Source: Acidobacteriota bacterium (GTDB lineage Bacteria > Acidobacteriota > Terriglobia > Terriglobales > Acidobacteriaceae). From it: a DNA stretch of 13,886 nucleotides. Positions 6,741-13,517 of the stretch are shown in pieces; position 1 is the first letter of the stretch, and every line of letters begins with the position of its first letter. The notes below the pieces were generated by a model that had not been told where the DNA came from, did not search any database, and was given only the letters and a program-made list of their open reading frames with translations. The stretch is from positions 1-13,886 of the forward strand of contig JAEZPW010000278.1 of assembly GCA_023441255.1 (NCBI GenBank). The letters are read 5' to 3'. The translations under genes were made by a program, and so were the position numbers.

Positions 6741-8732
6741 ATGTTGAAGCGGTTCGAAACGAAGAAGGTAGATAAAGATTGGCTTAATACGAATTTCCCC
6801 TGCATGATGGCGTGCCCGGCACACACCAACGCCGGAAGGTATGTCGGACTCATCGCACAGGGGCGGTTCGAGGAAGCGTACCGGTTCGCGCGAGATCCGA
6901 ATCCGCTGGCCAGCATCTGCGGACGGGTCTGCGCGCACCCGTGTGAAACCGCGTGCAGGCGCGGCGAGATCGACAGACCTATCGCGATCCGCGCGCTAAA
7001 ACGCTTCTTGACTGAACGCTACGGCCCGGAGTCGAAGTATCGCGGCGACTTGCGACCGAAGCCCGTGGAAAGACTCCCCTTTAAGGTGGCGGTGGTCGGC
7101 GGAGGACCGGTAGGACTCTCCGCCGCACACGACCTCGCGCTGATGGGCTATTCCGTCACGATCTTCGAAGCCGCGCCGGTTGCGGGCGGAATGCTCTATC
7201 TCGGCATTCCGGAGTACCGCCTCCCACGCAGCGTGGTGGAAGCGCAGGTCCGCGAGATTCTCGAAACCGGCGACATCACTCTCAAACTGAATCAGGCTGC
7301 GGGCCGGGACTTCACAATTTCCGAACTCCGCAGCCAGGGCTTCGACGCCGTGTTGCTCGCCGTCGGCGCGCACCGCAGCCGAGACTTGAACATACCCGGA
7401 GTGGACCTCGACGGAGTGCATCGCGGTATCGAGTTCCTGCTCAACGTAAACCTCGGGTACAAGTTCACGATCGGCAAGCGTGTGATCGTTATCGGAGGCG
7501 GCAACGTGGCCATGGACGTTGCGCGTTCCGCCGCACGCGAAGTACTCAAGGAACATGGCGCCGCGGACGAAGTCGTTCCGAGCGACGAGAACATTTCAGC
7601 AGTCGCGACGCACGAGATGGTGGACATCTCGCTCACCGCCCTGCGAATGGGCGCCCGCGAGGTCCACATCGTCTGTCTGGAACGGCGAAATGAAATGCCC
7701 GCCGCTGCCGAAGAGATCGAGGAAGCCGAAGGCGAGGGCATCGTCCTCCACGCAGGCTTCGGTCCGAAGCGGGTGATAGGACGCGACGGGAAAGTCGTCG
7801 CCCTGGAAACGCTGGATACGAAATGGGTGTTCGACGAACAGAAGCGCTTCAATCCGGCGTTCTACGAACGCAGCGAGAAACAACTTCCGTGCGACACCAT
7901 CATCATGGCGATCGGGCAGGCGCCTAACTTGAGTTTTCTCCAACCTGAAGACGGTGTGCAGCTCTCTGCTCGTGGTCTCATCGCAGTCAATCGCGAAAAC
8001 CTGATGACGAGCGCACCGGGAGTGTTTGCCGGCGGCGACTGCGTGTTCGGTCCGCGCCTGATCATCGACAGCGTGGCTGACGGTAAGCGGGCCGCAGTCG
8101 GAATCGACGAATACCTCAGGAAGGTACGCCATCCCGACCCGATCATCGAGGTGGAGGTGCTGACACGGCACCGCATGTTCGAAGACTTCATGGAACTAGC
8201 GCGGCAACCCGTACCCGTTCTGCCGATCGAGCGGCGCACGGGCATCACCGAAGTCGAAATCGGCTACGACGAACCAGCCGCTATGGAAGAAGCGCGTCGA
8301 TGCCTGAAATGCTGGACCAACACGATCTTCGAGGGATTCGAGGTCGACGGGACGCAGTGCGTGCTCTGCGGAGGCTGCGTCGATGTATGTCCGGAGAATT
8401 GCCTGAAGCTCGTGTCGCTCGACCGTATCGAGTTCACGCCTGAGGTCCTCGACGTCATCACCGATAACCAGTACCGGTTCGATGTCGAACTCGACGATGT
8501 CGCGGCCGAGGAACTCGGGGTCATCACCGGCTCGGCGATGATCAAGGACGAGACGCGCTGCATTCGCTGCGGCTTGTGTGCGCTGCGATGCCCCGCAGGC
8601 ACTATCACGATGGAGTCGTACCAACTTGTTTCAGCCGAACGCACAGGGCTGATCTCGATTCAGTCAATGGATTTGTCCGCCGCGCCCCAGCGAGAACTCG
8701 GCCGCGATACAGTCCCAGGAAAAAGGCAGTAG
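6741..8732 (+). CDS. GltD-like FAD/NAD(P)-binding oxidoreductase with multiple [4Fe-4S] sites
   Basis: A 663-residue cytoplasmic protein. N-terminal cysteine domain as in glutamate synthase small subunit (C21, C25, C60, C64, C68, C72); FAD-binding Rossmann motif VVGGGPVGLSAA (118-129); NAD(P)-binding motif VIGGGNVAMDVA (250-261); second FAD-contact region GVFAGGDC (427-434). The C-terminal part has two ferredoxin-type cluster sites, CVLCGGCVDVC (540-550) and CIRCGLCALRC (607-617), plus C521/C524 and C554. No GltB-like partner is present, so it is not a glutamate synthase subunit here. It ends three bases before the Rieske gene, which makes it a likely cytoplasmic NAD(P)H module of the bc-type complex. 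From memory, similar flavin/FeS subunits accompany some anammox Rieske/cytochrome b complexes. Forward or reverse direction is unknown. The ribosome binding site is weak (CAGGG). Confidence 0.9.
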   Translation: MLKRFETKKVDKDWLNTNFPCMMACPAHTNAGRYVGLIAQGRFEEAYRFARDPNPLASICGRVCAHPCETACRRGEIDRPIAIRALKRFLTERYGPESKYRGDLRPKPVERLPFKVAVVGGGPVGLSAAHDLALMGYSVTIFEAAPVAGGMLYLGIPEYRLPRSVVEAQVREILETGDITLKLNQAAGRDFTISELRSQGFDAVLLAVGAHRSRDLNIPGVDLDGVHRGIEFLLNVNLGYKFTIGKRVIVIGGGNVAMDVARSAAREVLKEHGAADEVVPSDENISAVATHEMVDISLTALRMGAREVHIVCLERRNEMPAAAEEIEEAEGEGIVLHAGFGPKRVIGRDGKVVALETLDTKWVFDEQKRFNPAFYERSEKQLPCDTIIMAIGQAPNLSFLQPEDGVQLSARGLIAVNRENLMTSAPGVFAGGDCVFGPRLIIDSVADGKRAAVGIDEYLRKVRHPDPIIEVEVLTRHRMFEDFMELARQPVPVLPIERRTGITEVEIGYDEPAAMEEARRCLKCWTNTIFEGFEVDGTQCVLCGGCVDVCPENCLKLVSLDRIEFTPEVLDVITDNQYRFDVELDDVAAEELGVITGSAMIKDETRCIRCGLCALRCPAGTITMESYQLVSAERTGLISIQSMDLSAAPQRELGRDTVPGKRQ

Positions 8733-8735
8733 CTT

Positions 8736-9221
8736 ATGCCGGATGACAACAACAAAGGTCCCGAACAGGATGAAGTGAGCCGTCGGCAGTTCTTCGTTAA
8801 AGTCGGCCTGGGCTCGGTAGCTCTGGCTGCTTGTGGCACGGCGGTGTTCGCATACCAATATCTCTCGCCGAACGTGCTGTATGAGCCTTCGCCCGTGGTG
8901 AACGCGGGCAAGCCGGACCGCTACCCCGCCGACTCGGTGACACTCGATCCCGAGAACGGCATTTACATCGTGCGGGCGTCAGAAGGTTTCTACGCACTCG
9001 CTGCTGTGTGCACACACCTTGGATGCCTGACAGCGTGGAAGCCTGAGTTGGGCATCATCGCGTGTCCCTGCCACGGTAGTAAGTTCCGGCGGGATGGGAC
9101 GAAGATCGAGGGCCCTGCGCCGCGTCCGTTGCCGTGGCTGCGAACCTGGTTAAGTGACGAAGGCGAACTGATGATCGACAGGTCGGCAATCGTTCCCGAG
9201 CGCCAGATGGTGAGGGTGTGA
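8736..9221 (+). CDS. Rieske [2Fe-2S] subunit of bc-type complex
   Basis: A 161-residue Rieske protein with an N-terminal membrane anchor (about 21-43) preceded by SRRQFF, a twin-arginine-type signal as is usual for folded Rieske proteins. Box 1 is CTHLGC (92-97) and box 2 is CPCHGSKF (110-117): cluster ligands C92, H94, C110 and H113, with the C97-C112 disulfide. The serine that hydrogen-bonds the cluster is present (S114) but the usual nearby tyrosine is phenylalanine (F117). Loss of that bond lowers the midpoint potential in studied proteins, so a lower-potential centre suited to menaquinol is plausible. It accepts electrons from quinol and passes them to the cytochrome c subunit. The cytochrome b gene follows with at most two bases between stop and ATG. 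Confidence 0.95.
   Translation: MPDDNNKGPEQDEVSRRQFFVKVGLGSVALAACGTAVFAYQYLSPNVLYEPSPVVNAGKPDRYPADSVTLDPENGIYIVRASEGFYALAAVCTHLGCLTAWKPELGIIACPCHGSKFRRDGTKIEGPAPRPLPWLRTWLSDEGELMIDRSAIVPERQMVRV
9212..9218 (+). promoter_or_regulatory. Ribosome binding site of the cytochrome b gene
   Basis: GAGGGTG lies inside the end of the Rieske gene; its GAGG is eight bases before ATG 9224 and only two before the overlapping GTG 9218. This favours the ATG. Confidence 0.5.
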
Positions 9222-9223
9222 CG

Positions 9224-10012
9224 ATGGCCAACACGTTGGACAACTACGTCGAGCAAGTCCGTCGCAGCCGCGTCTGGCGGTCTGTCTTCCGCAGCGGGCC
9301 AGGTTCGAGCAAGCTGCATCGCGCGATGGTCGTGCAGCAGAACGTGTTCCTGCACTTGTTCTCGGTGAAGGCACGCAAACGTGCACTCGACTTCAGCGTG
9401 ACATGGTACCTGGGCGCACTGAGCTTCGCGACGTTTGCAATTCTGGTGATCACCGGCGTCCTGCTGATGCTGTACTACCACCCTTCGGTACCGCAGGCGT
9501 ACGCCGACATGAAAGACCTCCAGTTTGCAGTGTCGTCAGGCGTATTTCTGAGGAACCTGCACCGGTGGTCGGCGCACGCGATGGTGTTTCTTGTCTTCGC
9601 GCACATGTTCAAGGTCTTCTACAGGGGCGCGTATCGGCCGCCGCGCGAATTCAACTGGGTCATCGGCGTTTTCCTGCTGCTGTTCACTTTGTTGCTCAGT
9701 TACACGGGGTACTTGTTGCCGTGGGACCAGCTTGCTTACTGGGCCGTGACAGTCGGTAGCAACATCGCGTCGGCGGTGCCGGTGGTTGGCGGGAACATGC
9801 GTTATCTGCTGCTCGGCGGACACCAGGTCAACGCAAATGCGCTCCTCCGGTTCTATGTGCTGCATTGCGTGATCCTGCCGATGACGCTGGTGTTCTTCAT
9901 CGCGATCCACTTCTGGCGCATACGAAAGGATGGCGGACTCTACGCCGGGCCGGAAACGATGCGGGTGACGGCAGCGTCGGTGAGCGGGGCAAGTAACGAC
10001 GCCGTGAGGTGA
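9224..10012 (+). CDS. Cytochrome b6-like subunit (N-terminal half of cytochrome b)
   Basis: A 262-residue, four-helix diheme cytochrome b of the short b6 type. Helix B carries H113 and H127 (NLHRWSAH to FAHMFKVF, 13 residues between ligands); helix D carries H214 and H229 (YVLH to IAIHFW, 14 residues between, the b6-type spacing rather than the 13 of mitochondrial b). Other signatures are YRGAYRPPREFNW and LLSYTGYLLPWDQLAYWA at the Qo side. Where chloroplast b6 has the cysteine that holds heme c-i (YCLGG), this protein reads WYLGA, so that third heme is not expected. It has a long N-terminal amphipathic stretch of about 55 residues. An upstream GTG at 9218 would add two residues and overlap the Rieske stop. 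It forms the quinone-reactive core with the downstream subunit IV. Confidence 0.94.
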   Translation: MANTLDNYVEQVRRSRVWRSVFRSGPGSSKLHRAMVVQQNVFLHLFSVKARKRALDFSVTWYLGALSFATFAILVITGVLLMLYYHPSVPQAYADMKDLQFAVSSGVFLRNLHRWSAHAMVFLVFAHMFKVFYRGAYRPPREFNWVIGVFLLLFTLLLSYTGYLLPWDQLAYWAVTVGSNIASAVPVVGGNMRYLLLGGHQVNANALLRFYVLHCVILPMTLVFFIAIHFWRIRKDGGLYAGPETMRVTAASVSGASNDAVR

Positions 10013-10019
10013 ATCCGCG

Positions 10020-10724
10020 ATGAGCGAACAAAAAGATTACGTCGCCGGATTTGATTCCAACGCGAAGAAGACCCCGATTCGCATTGCGTTCATCACCCGG
10101 CGCACATCCCCGCAGGTAAAGGTCAAAGACGAAGACACCGTGATGACGCATCCCGAGGGCTTCCTGCGAATTGCGGTCGCCGTTCAGGTGCTGGCCATCG
10201 TCTTGGTCTGGATATCGCTTTTCTTCGACGCGCCACTCGAGGGTCTTGCCGATCCGATGCACACGCCCAATCCGGCGAAGGCTCCGTGGTACTTCCTCGG
10301 ATTGCAGGAACTGCTGCACTACTTTCCGCCCGTGGTTGCCGGAGTTCTCATCCCGGGCCTTGTAGTGATGGCCCTGATAGTGATCCCCTATTTCAACATC
10401 AACATCGAGTCGGAAGGCCTGTTCCTGCGCGACCGCACGCGCAAGCTGACGATCATCGGAGCCATCGTCGTAGCGTTTTGCATTTTCCTTGCCGTGTTCG
10501 ATGTGCTCGTGGCACTCGTGCCTACACTCATCGTTGCTGCCTTCATGTTGCTGGCAGCCTACACCGACCCGCGATCCACAACTGGATTCCGTCGCTGGCT
10601 AACCGGTAAGCCGCTGTCGTTCTGGATCATGACGTGGTTCCTCTTCGAACTCGTCGTGCTCACGGCGGTCGGAACGTTCTTCCGCGGTCCAGGCTGGTCC
10701 TGGGTCTGGCCATGGAGGAGCTGA
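10020..10724 (+). CDS. Subunit IV-like protein (C-terminal half of cytochrome b)
   Basis: A 234-residue membrane protein corresponding to the C-terminal part of cytochrome b, with membrane segments near 50-68, 104-124, 144-182 and 200-222. The Qo-site motif that normally reads PEWY is APWY here (88-91, in PAKAPWYFLGLQELL), so the catalytic glutamate is not in its usual place; E97 lies shortly after it. It ends with GPGWSWVWPW. The N-terminus (first about 45 residues) is hydrophilic and cytoplasmic. It begins seven bases after the cytochrome b6-like gene with GAGGTGA as ribosome binding site and ends one base before the octaheme cytochrome gene. It assembles with the b6-like and Rieske subunits; splitting of cytochrome b is as in b6f-type and many menaquinol complexes. 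Confidence 0.93.
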   Translation: MSEQKDYVAGFDSNAKKTPIRIAFITRRTSPQVKVKDEDTVMTHPEGFLRIAVAVQVLAIVLVWISLFFDAPLEGLADPMHTPNPAKAPWYFLGLQELLHYFPPVVAGVLIPGLVVMALIVIPYFNINIESEGLFLRDRTRKLTIIGAIVVAFCIFLAVFDVLVALVPTLIVAAFMLLAAYTDPRSTTGFRRWLTGKPLSFWIMTWFLFELVVLTAVGTFFRGPGWSWVWPWRS

Positions 10725-10725
10725 T

Positions 10726-12780
10726 ATGAAGATCCTCGATAATCTTCGCTCGCTCCGCCATGCGCTCTTCGGCGACAGCACCCGTGCGTTCGGCACGGTC
10801 AGCGTGTTGCTGCTCCTTTCGCTGGCGATCGCGCCGGCCAAGAATCATTTCAGCGAGTGGCGCCATTATCAGAACCAATACCGCACGTTCGTGCGCGGCC
10901 GCGCTGAGGGCGCCACGCTCGAAAAGCACATGCAGTCCGGGATACAGCAGGTGTGGATTCCCGAGCAGAACGTAGTGGACCGCTGCACGACCTGTCACGT
11001 CGGCCTGCGCGAAGCGAGCCTCTCGAACGTTAGCCAGCAACCGTTCCGTAAGCATCCGAACATTCCGCATTCAATGACGGAGTTCGGGTGCGTCACGTGC
11101 CATCGCGGACAGGGTGCCGCAACCACGGTCGAAGAAGCGCACAGCAGCACGAAAGCCTGGGAGCAGCCGATCCTGCCGGCGAAGTACATCGAGTCGGCAT
11201 GCGGGCAATGCCATCTCGCAGATCTGCCCGGCACTCCGCAGTTGAATCTCGGCAGACGTCTTGTTGCGCGCAGTGGTTGTGCGCACTGCCACAACGTCAC
11301 GCTGCCTGACGGCAAGAAGATGCTGCCGGACGATGATCCGCCGTCGCTCGCTCACATCGCCGACAAGACCACGCGTGAGTGGATCTACGCCTGGGTGAAA
11401 GACCCTCAGGCATACTCTTCTACCGCAACGATGCCGAACTTTGGGTTCAGCGACGACCAGTTGCGCGACGTGTCGGCGTTCCTGATCGCACAGAGCACGC
11501 CGTTGCCGGCGCTGCAGAATGCGTCGTCAACCACCGCGAAGGCCTCGGCTGATCCAGCCGCCGGCGCGAGTCTGTACGGCGAATCGTTCTGCGCATCGTG
11601 TCATGCCGTGCAGAATGCGGCTGGCGCGCTGGTCGGCGGAGACCTCGGGCCGGAACTCACGAAGATCGGTACGAAGGCGAAGCCCCAGTGGATCGCCGCA
11701 TGGCTGGGCAACCCCGGCGACTACGATCCCGGAACCGCCATGCCGCATTACCGCTTCACCGATCAGCAGATCGCGACGCTGAGCGGGTTCCTGCAGGCGA
11801 AGACTGACAGCGACTTCCTTGCGAACGTGCACCTGCCGGACGCAACGCCGGACCAGATCGCTCACGGCAAACAACTCGTCACTGAGTACGGCTGCGCATC
11901 GTGCCACGAGATCAACGGCGTTAGGAAGCCGGAGAACTTTGCTCCTGACCTGAGCCGTATCGGCAGCAAGCCGCTCGTCCAGATTGCATTCGCGGAAGGC
12001 GTTCGCCACACGCTCCCTGATTACATCGCGGCAAAGGTGCAAAAGCCGCGCGCGTTTGGGGCGTCGCTGAAGATGCCGCAGTTCAAGTTCACGCCGCAGC
12101 AGATCGATGCTGTCACAACTGCCCTGCTTGCCCTCACCGATCGCGCGCAAACGCAATCGCCTGCACTGCGCCTGGCCTCGCATCAGGAATCGAACTACCA
12201 GCCTGCGGGCAAGGCCGGACAGCTCATGAACGACCTGCGCTGCTTCAGTTGCCACGCGATCAATGGGCGCGGCGGCGACATGGCTCCCGACCTCACGTGG
12301 GAAGGCACTTCGGTGCAGCGGCCCTGGCTGCAGGAATTTCTGAAGAATCCGAATACGCTGCGGCCGGCGCTCATCCGACGCATGCCGAGATTCAACCTGA
12401 CCGACGCTGAGATCAACACGCTAACCGACTACATCATGACCGTCTACCAGACGCCGGCGTTCGACCGCGATTCGATCAGCGCTTCCGACTTCACCCCGGC
12501 GATGGTCGAGCAAGGCAGGCAGCTCTTCTACGGCAAGTTCGCCTGCCAGGCGTGCCACATCGTAGACCAGAAAACTGACAAGGGCTACATCGGGCCGGCA
12601 CTGTGGTCTGTCGGTTCGCGCCTGACGCCGGCCTGGATGTACCACTATCTCAAAGACCCGCAGGCGATCCGGCCCGGCACGCTTGAGCCGAACCAGCACA
12701 TGACCGACAGCGATGCGCGCTTGCTGACCGCCTTTCTTTCTTCCCTGAAGTACAGCGGAAAGCAGGTGGCGAAGAAATGA
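10726..12780 (+). CDS. Membrane-anchored octaheme cytochrome c with five tandem class I-type domains
   Basis: A 684-residue protein with an N-terminal signal-anchor (about 21-38) and eight CxxCH heme sites at residues 87, 122, 159, 185, 289, 390, 506 and 607. The first three form a compact N-terminal multiheme part. The last five each start a class I-like unit of roughly 100-120 residues with a shared ending, a tryptophan/Lys-Asn-Pro helix, then a MP ligand and a D/Q-rich helix: ATMPNFGF, TAMPHYRF, LKMPQFKF and RRMPRFNL supply Met ligands for hemes 4-7. The fifth unit reads TLEPNQHM, so the Met is replaced by Glu. It takes the place of cytochrome c1 or f in this complex and could act as a periplasmic electron wire. 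ATG follows the previous stop by one base with a strong GGAGGAG, and the 3' end overlaps the next gene by four bases. Confidence 0.93.
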   Translation: MKILDNLRSLRHALFGDSTRAFGTVSVLLLLSLAIAPAKNHFSEWRHYQNQYRTFVRGRAEGATLEKHMQSGIQQVWIPEQNVVDRCTTCHVGLREASLSNVSQQPFRKHPNIPHSMTEFGCVTCHRGQGAATTVEEAHSSTKAWEQPILPAKYIESACGQCHLADLPGTPQLNLGRRLVARSGCAHCHNVTLPDGKKMLPDDDPPSLAHIADKTTREWIYAWVKDPQAYSSTATMPNFGFSDDQLRDVSAFLIAQSTPLPALQNASSTTAKASADPAAGASLYGESFCASCHAVQNAAGALVGGDLGPELTKIGTKAKPQWIAAWLGNPGDYDPGTAMPHYRFTDQQIATLSGFLQAKTDSDFLANVHLPDATPDQIAHGKQLVTEYGCASCHEINGVRKPENFAPDLSRIGSKPLVQIAFAEGVRHTLPDYIAAKVQKPRAFGASLKMPQFKFTPQQIDAVTTALLALTDRAQTQSPALRLASHQESNYQPAGKAGQLMNDLRCFSCHAINGRGGDMAPDLTWEGTSVQRPWLQEFLKNPNTLRPALIRRMPRFNLTDAEINTLTDYIMTVYQTPAFDRDSISASDFTPAMVEQGRQLFYGKFACQACHIVDQKTDKGYIGPALWSVGSRLTPAWMYHYLKDPQAIRPGTLEPNQHMTDSDARLLTAFLSSLKYSGKQVAKK

Positions 12781-13517
12781 AACGTCCGGTGCTTTACCTC
12801 CTTCTCTTCGTCACGTTCCTTGCGGTTGTTGCGGGGTGCGGTCGAAAACACCGCACCGAGACCGGACCTGCTGCCACAGCGTACGGCACTGCGATTGTGC
12901 TTTCATCCGGCGACAAACAGGTCGCTGCTGTCGGTGACACGCTCGATCAACCCGTCGTGGTTCAGGTCAACGACGCGCAAGGGAACGGCGTTGCGGGGGC
13001 GCCGGTCTGGTTGTCCGGGCCGAACGGCGTCAAACTTGATCCCGCGAATGCTGTGACCGATTCAAGCGGACAGGTCACGACCGCCGTGACACTCGGCGGT
13101 ATGGCGGGCCGATATCAACTCACGGCGTACACAAGAGACAGCGGAGGCAAACGCATCGATCTCACCATCCCTGAGATTGCCCTCGGTTATCAGGAGACGT
13201 TGGGAAGGCAGTTGAACGATCAGTACTGCGGTCGCTGCCACAACCCGGAATCAACTGCCGAACGTGTCTCCAACTTCGACAACCTCACGACGAAGCCGCA
13301 CGCGTTCTCGGAAGGCGATGTGCTTAACAGCATGAGCGACCAGGACCTCACGGCGATCATCAGCCATGGAGGGCCGGCTCTGAGTAAGTCGGCGGAAATG
13401 GCGCCTTTCGGGTACACCTTGAAGAAATCTGACATCGAGGCACTCGTGGCCTATATTCGGGCTGTGGCCGACCCGCCTTACAAGCCCACAGGTTTGATTT
13501 ATGCACAGAATCGTTAA
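12777..13517 (+). CDS. Lipoprotein with Ig-like domain and monoheme cytochrome c
   Basis: A 246-residue protein with a lipoprotein signal (LAVVAGC, lipidated C21). Residues about 36-133 look like a bacterial Ig-like fold (VVVQVNDAQGNGVAGAPVWL, then TDSSGQVTTAVTLGG), which usually serves as a spacer or adhesion module. Residues about 138-232 are a small class I cytochrome c with CGRCH at 151-155 and a likely axial Met in AEMAPFGYTL (M208). It would be tethered to a membrane on the periplasmic side, possibly the outer membrane, with the Ig-like domain acting as an arm. It starts in a four-base overlap (ATGA) with the octaheme gene, so the two are translationally coupled. Electron partner (octaheme cytochrome, cupredoxin or porin-cytochrome) is inferred. 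Confidence 0.88.
   Translation: MKRPVLYLLLFVTFLAVVAGCGRKHRTETGPAATAYGTAIVLSSGDKQVAAVGDTLDQPVVVQVNDAQGNGVAGAPVWLSGPNGVKLDPANAVTDSSGQVTTAVTLGGMAGRYQLTAYTRDSGGKRIDLTIPEIALGYQETLGRQLNDQYCGRCHNPESTAERVSNFDNLTTKPHAFSEGDVLNSMSDQDLTAIISHGGPALSKSAEMAPFGYTLKKSDIEALVAYIRAVADPPYKPTGLIYAQNR

Noticed and set aside
11527..12255. 242-residue minus-strand frame antisense to the octaheme cytochrome gene
   Set aside because: The plus frame carries eight heme motifs and clear tandem domains; the antisense frame is an Arg/Leu-rich shadow.
10726..12780. Tandem DNA repeats suggested by the repeated cytochrome domains
   Set aside because: The similarity is at protein-motif level; the units have diverged in nucleotide sequence and do not form recent direct repeats.
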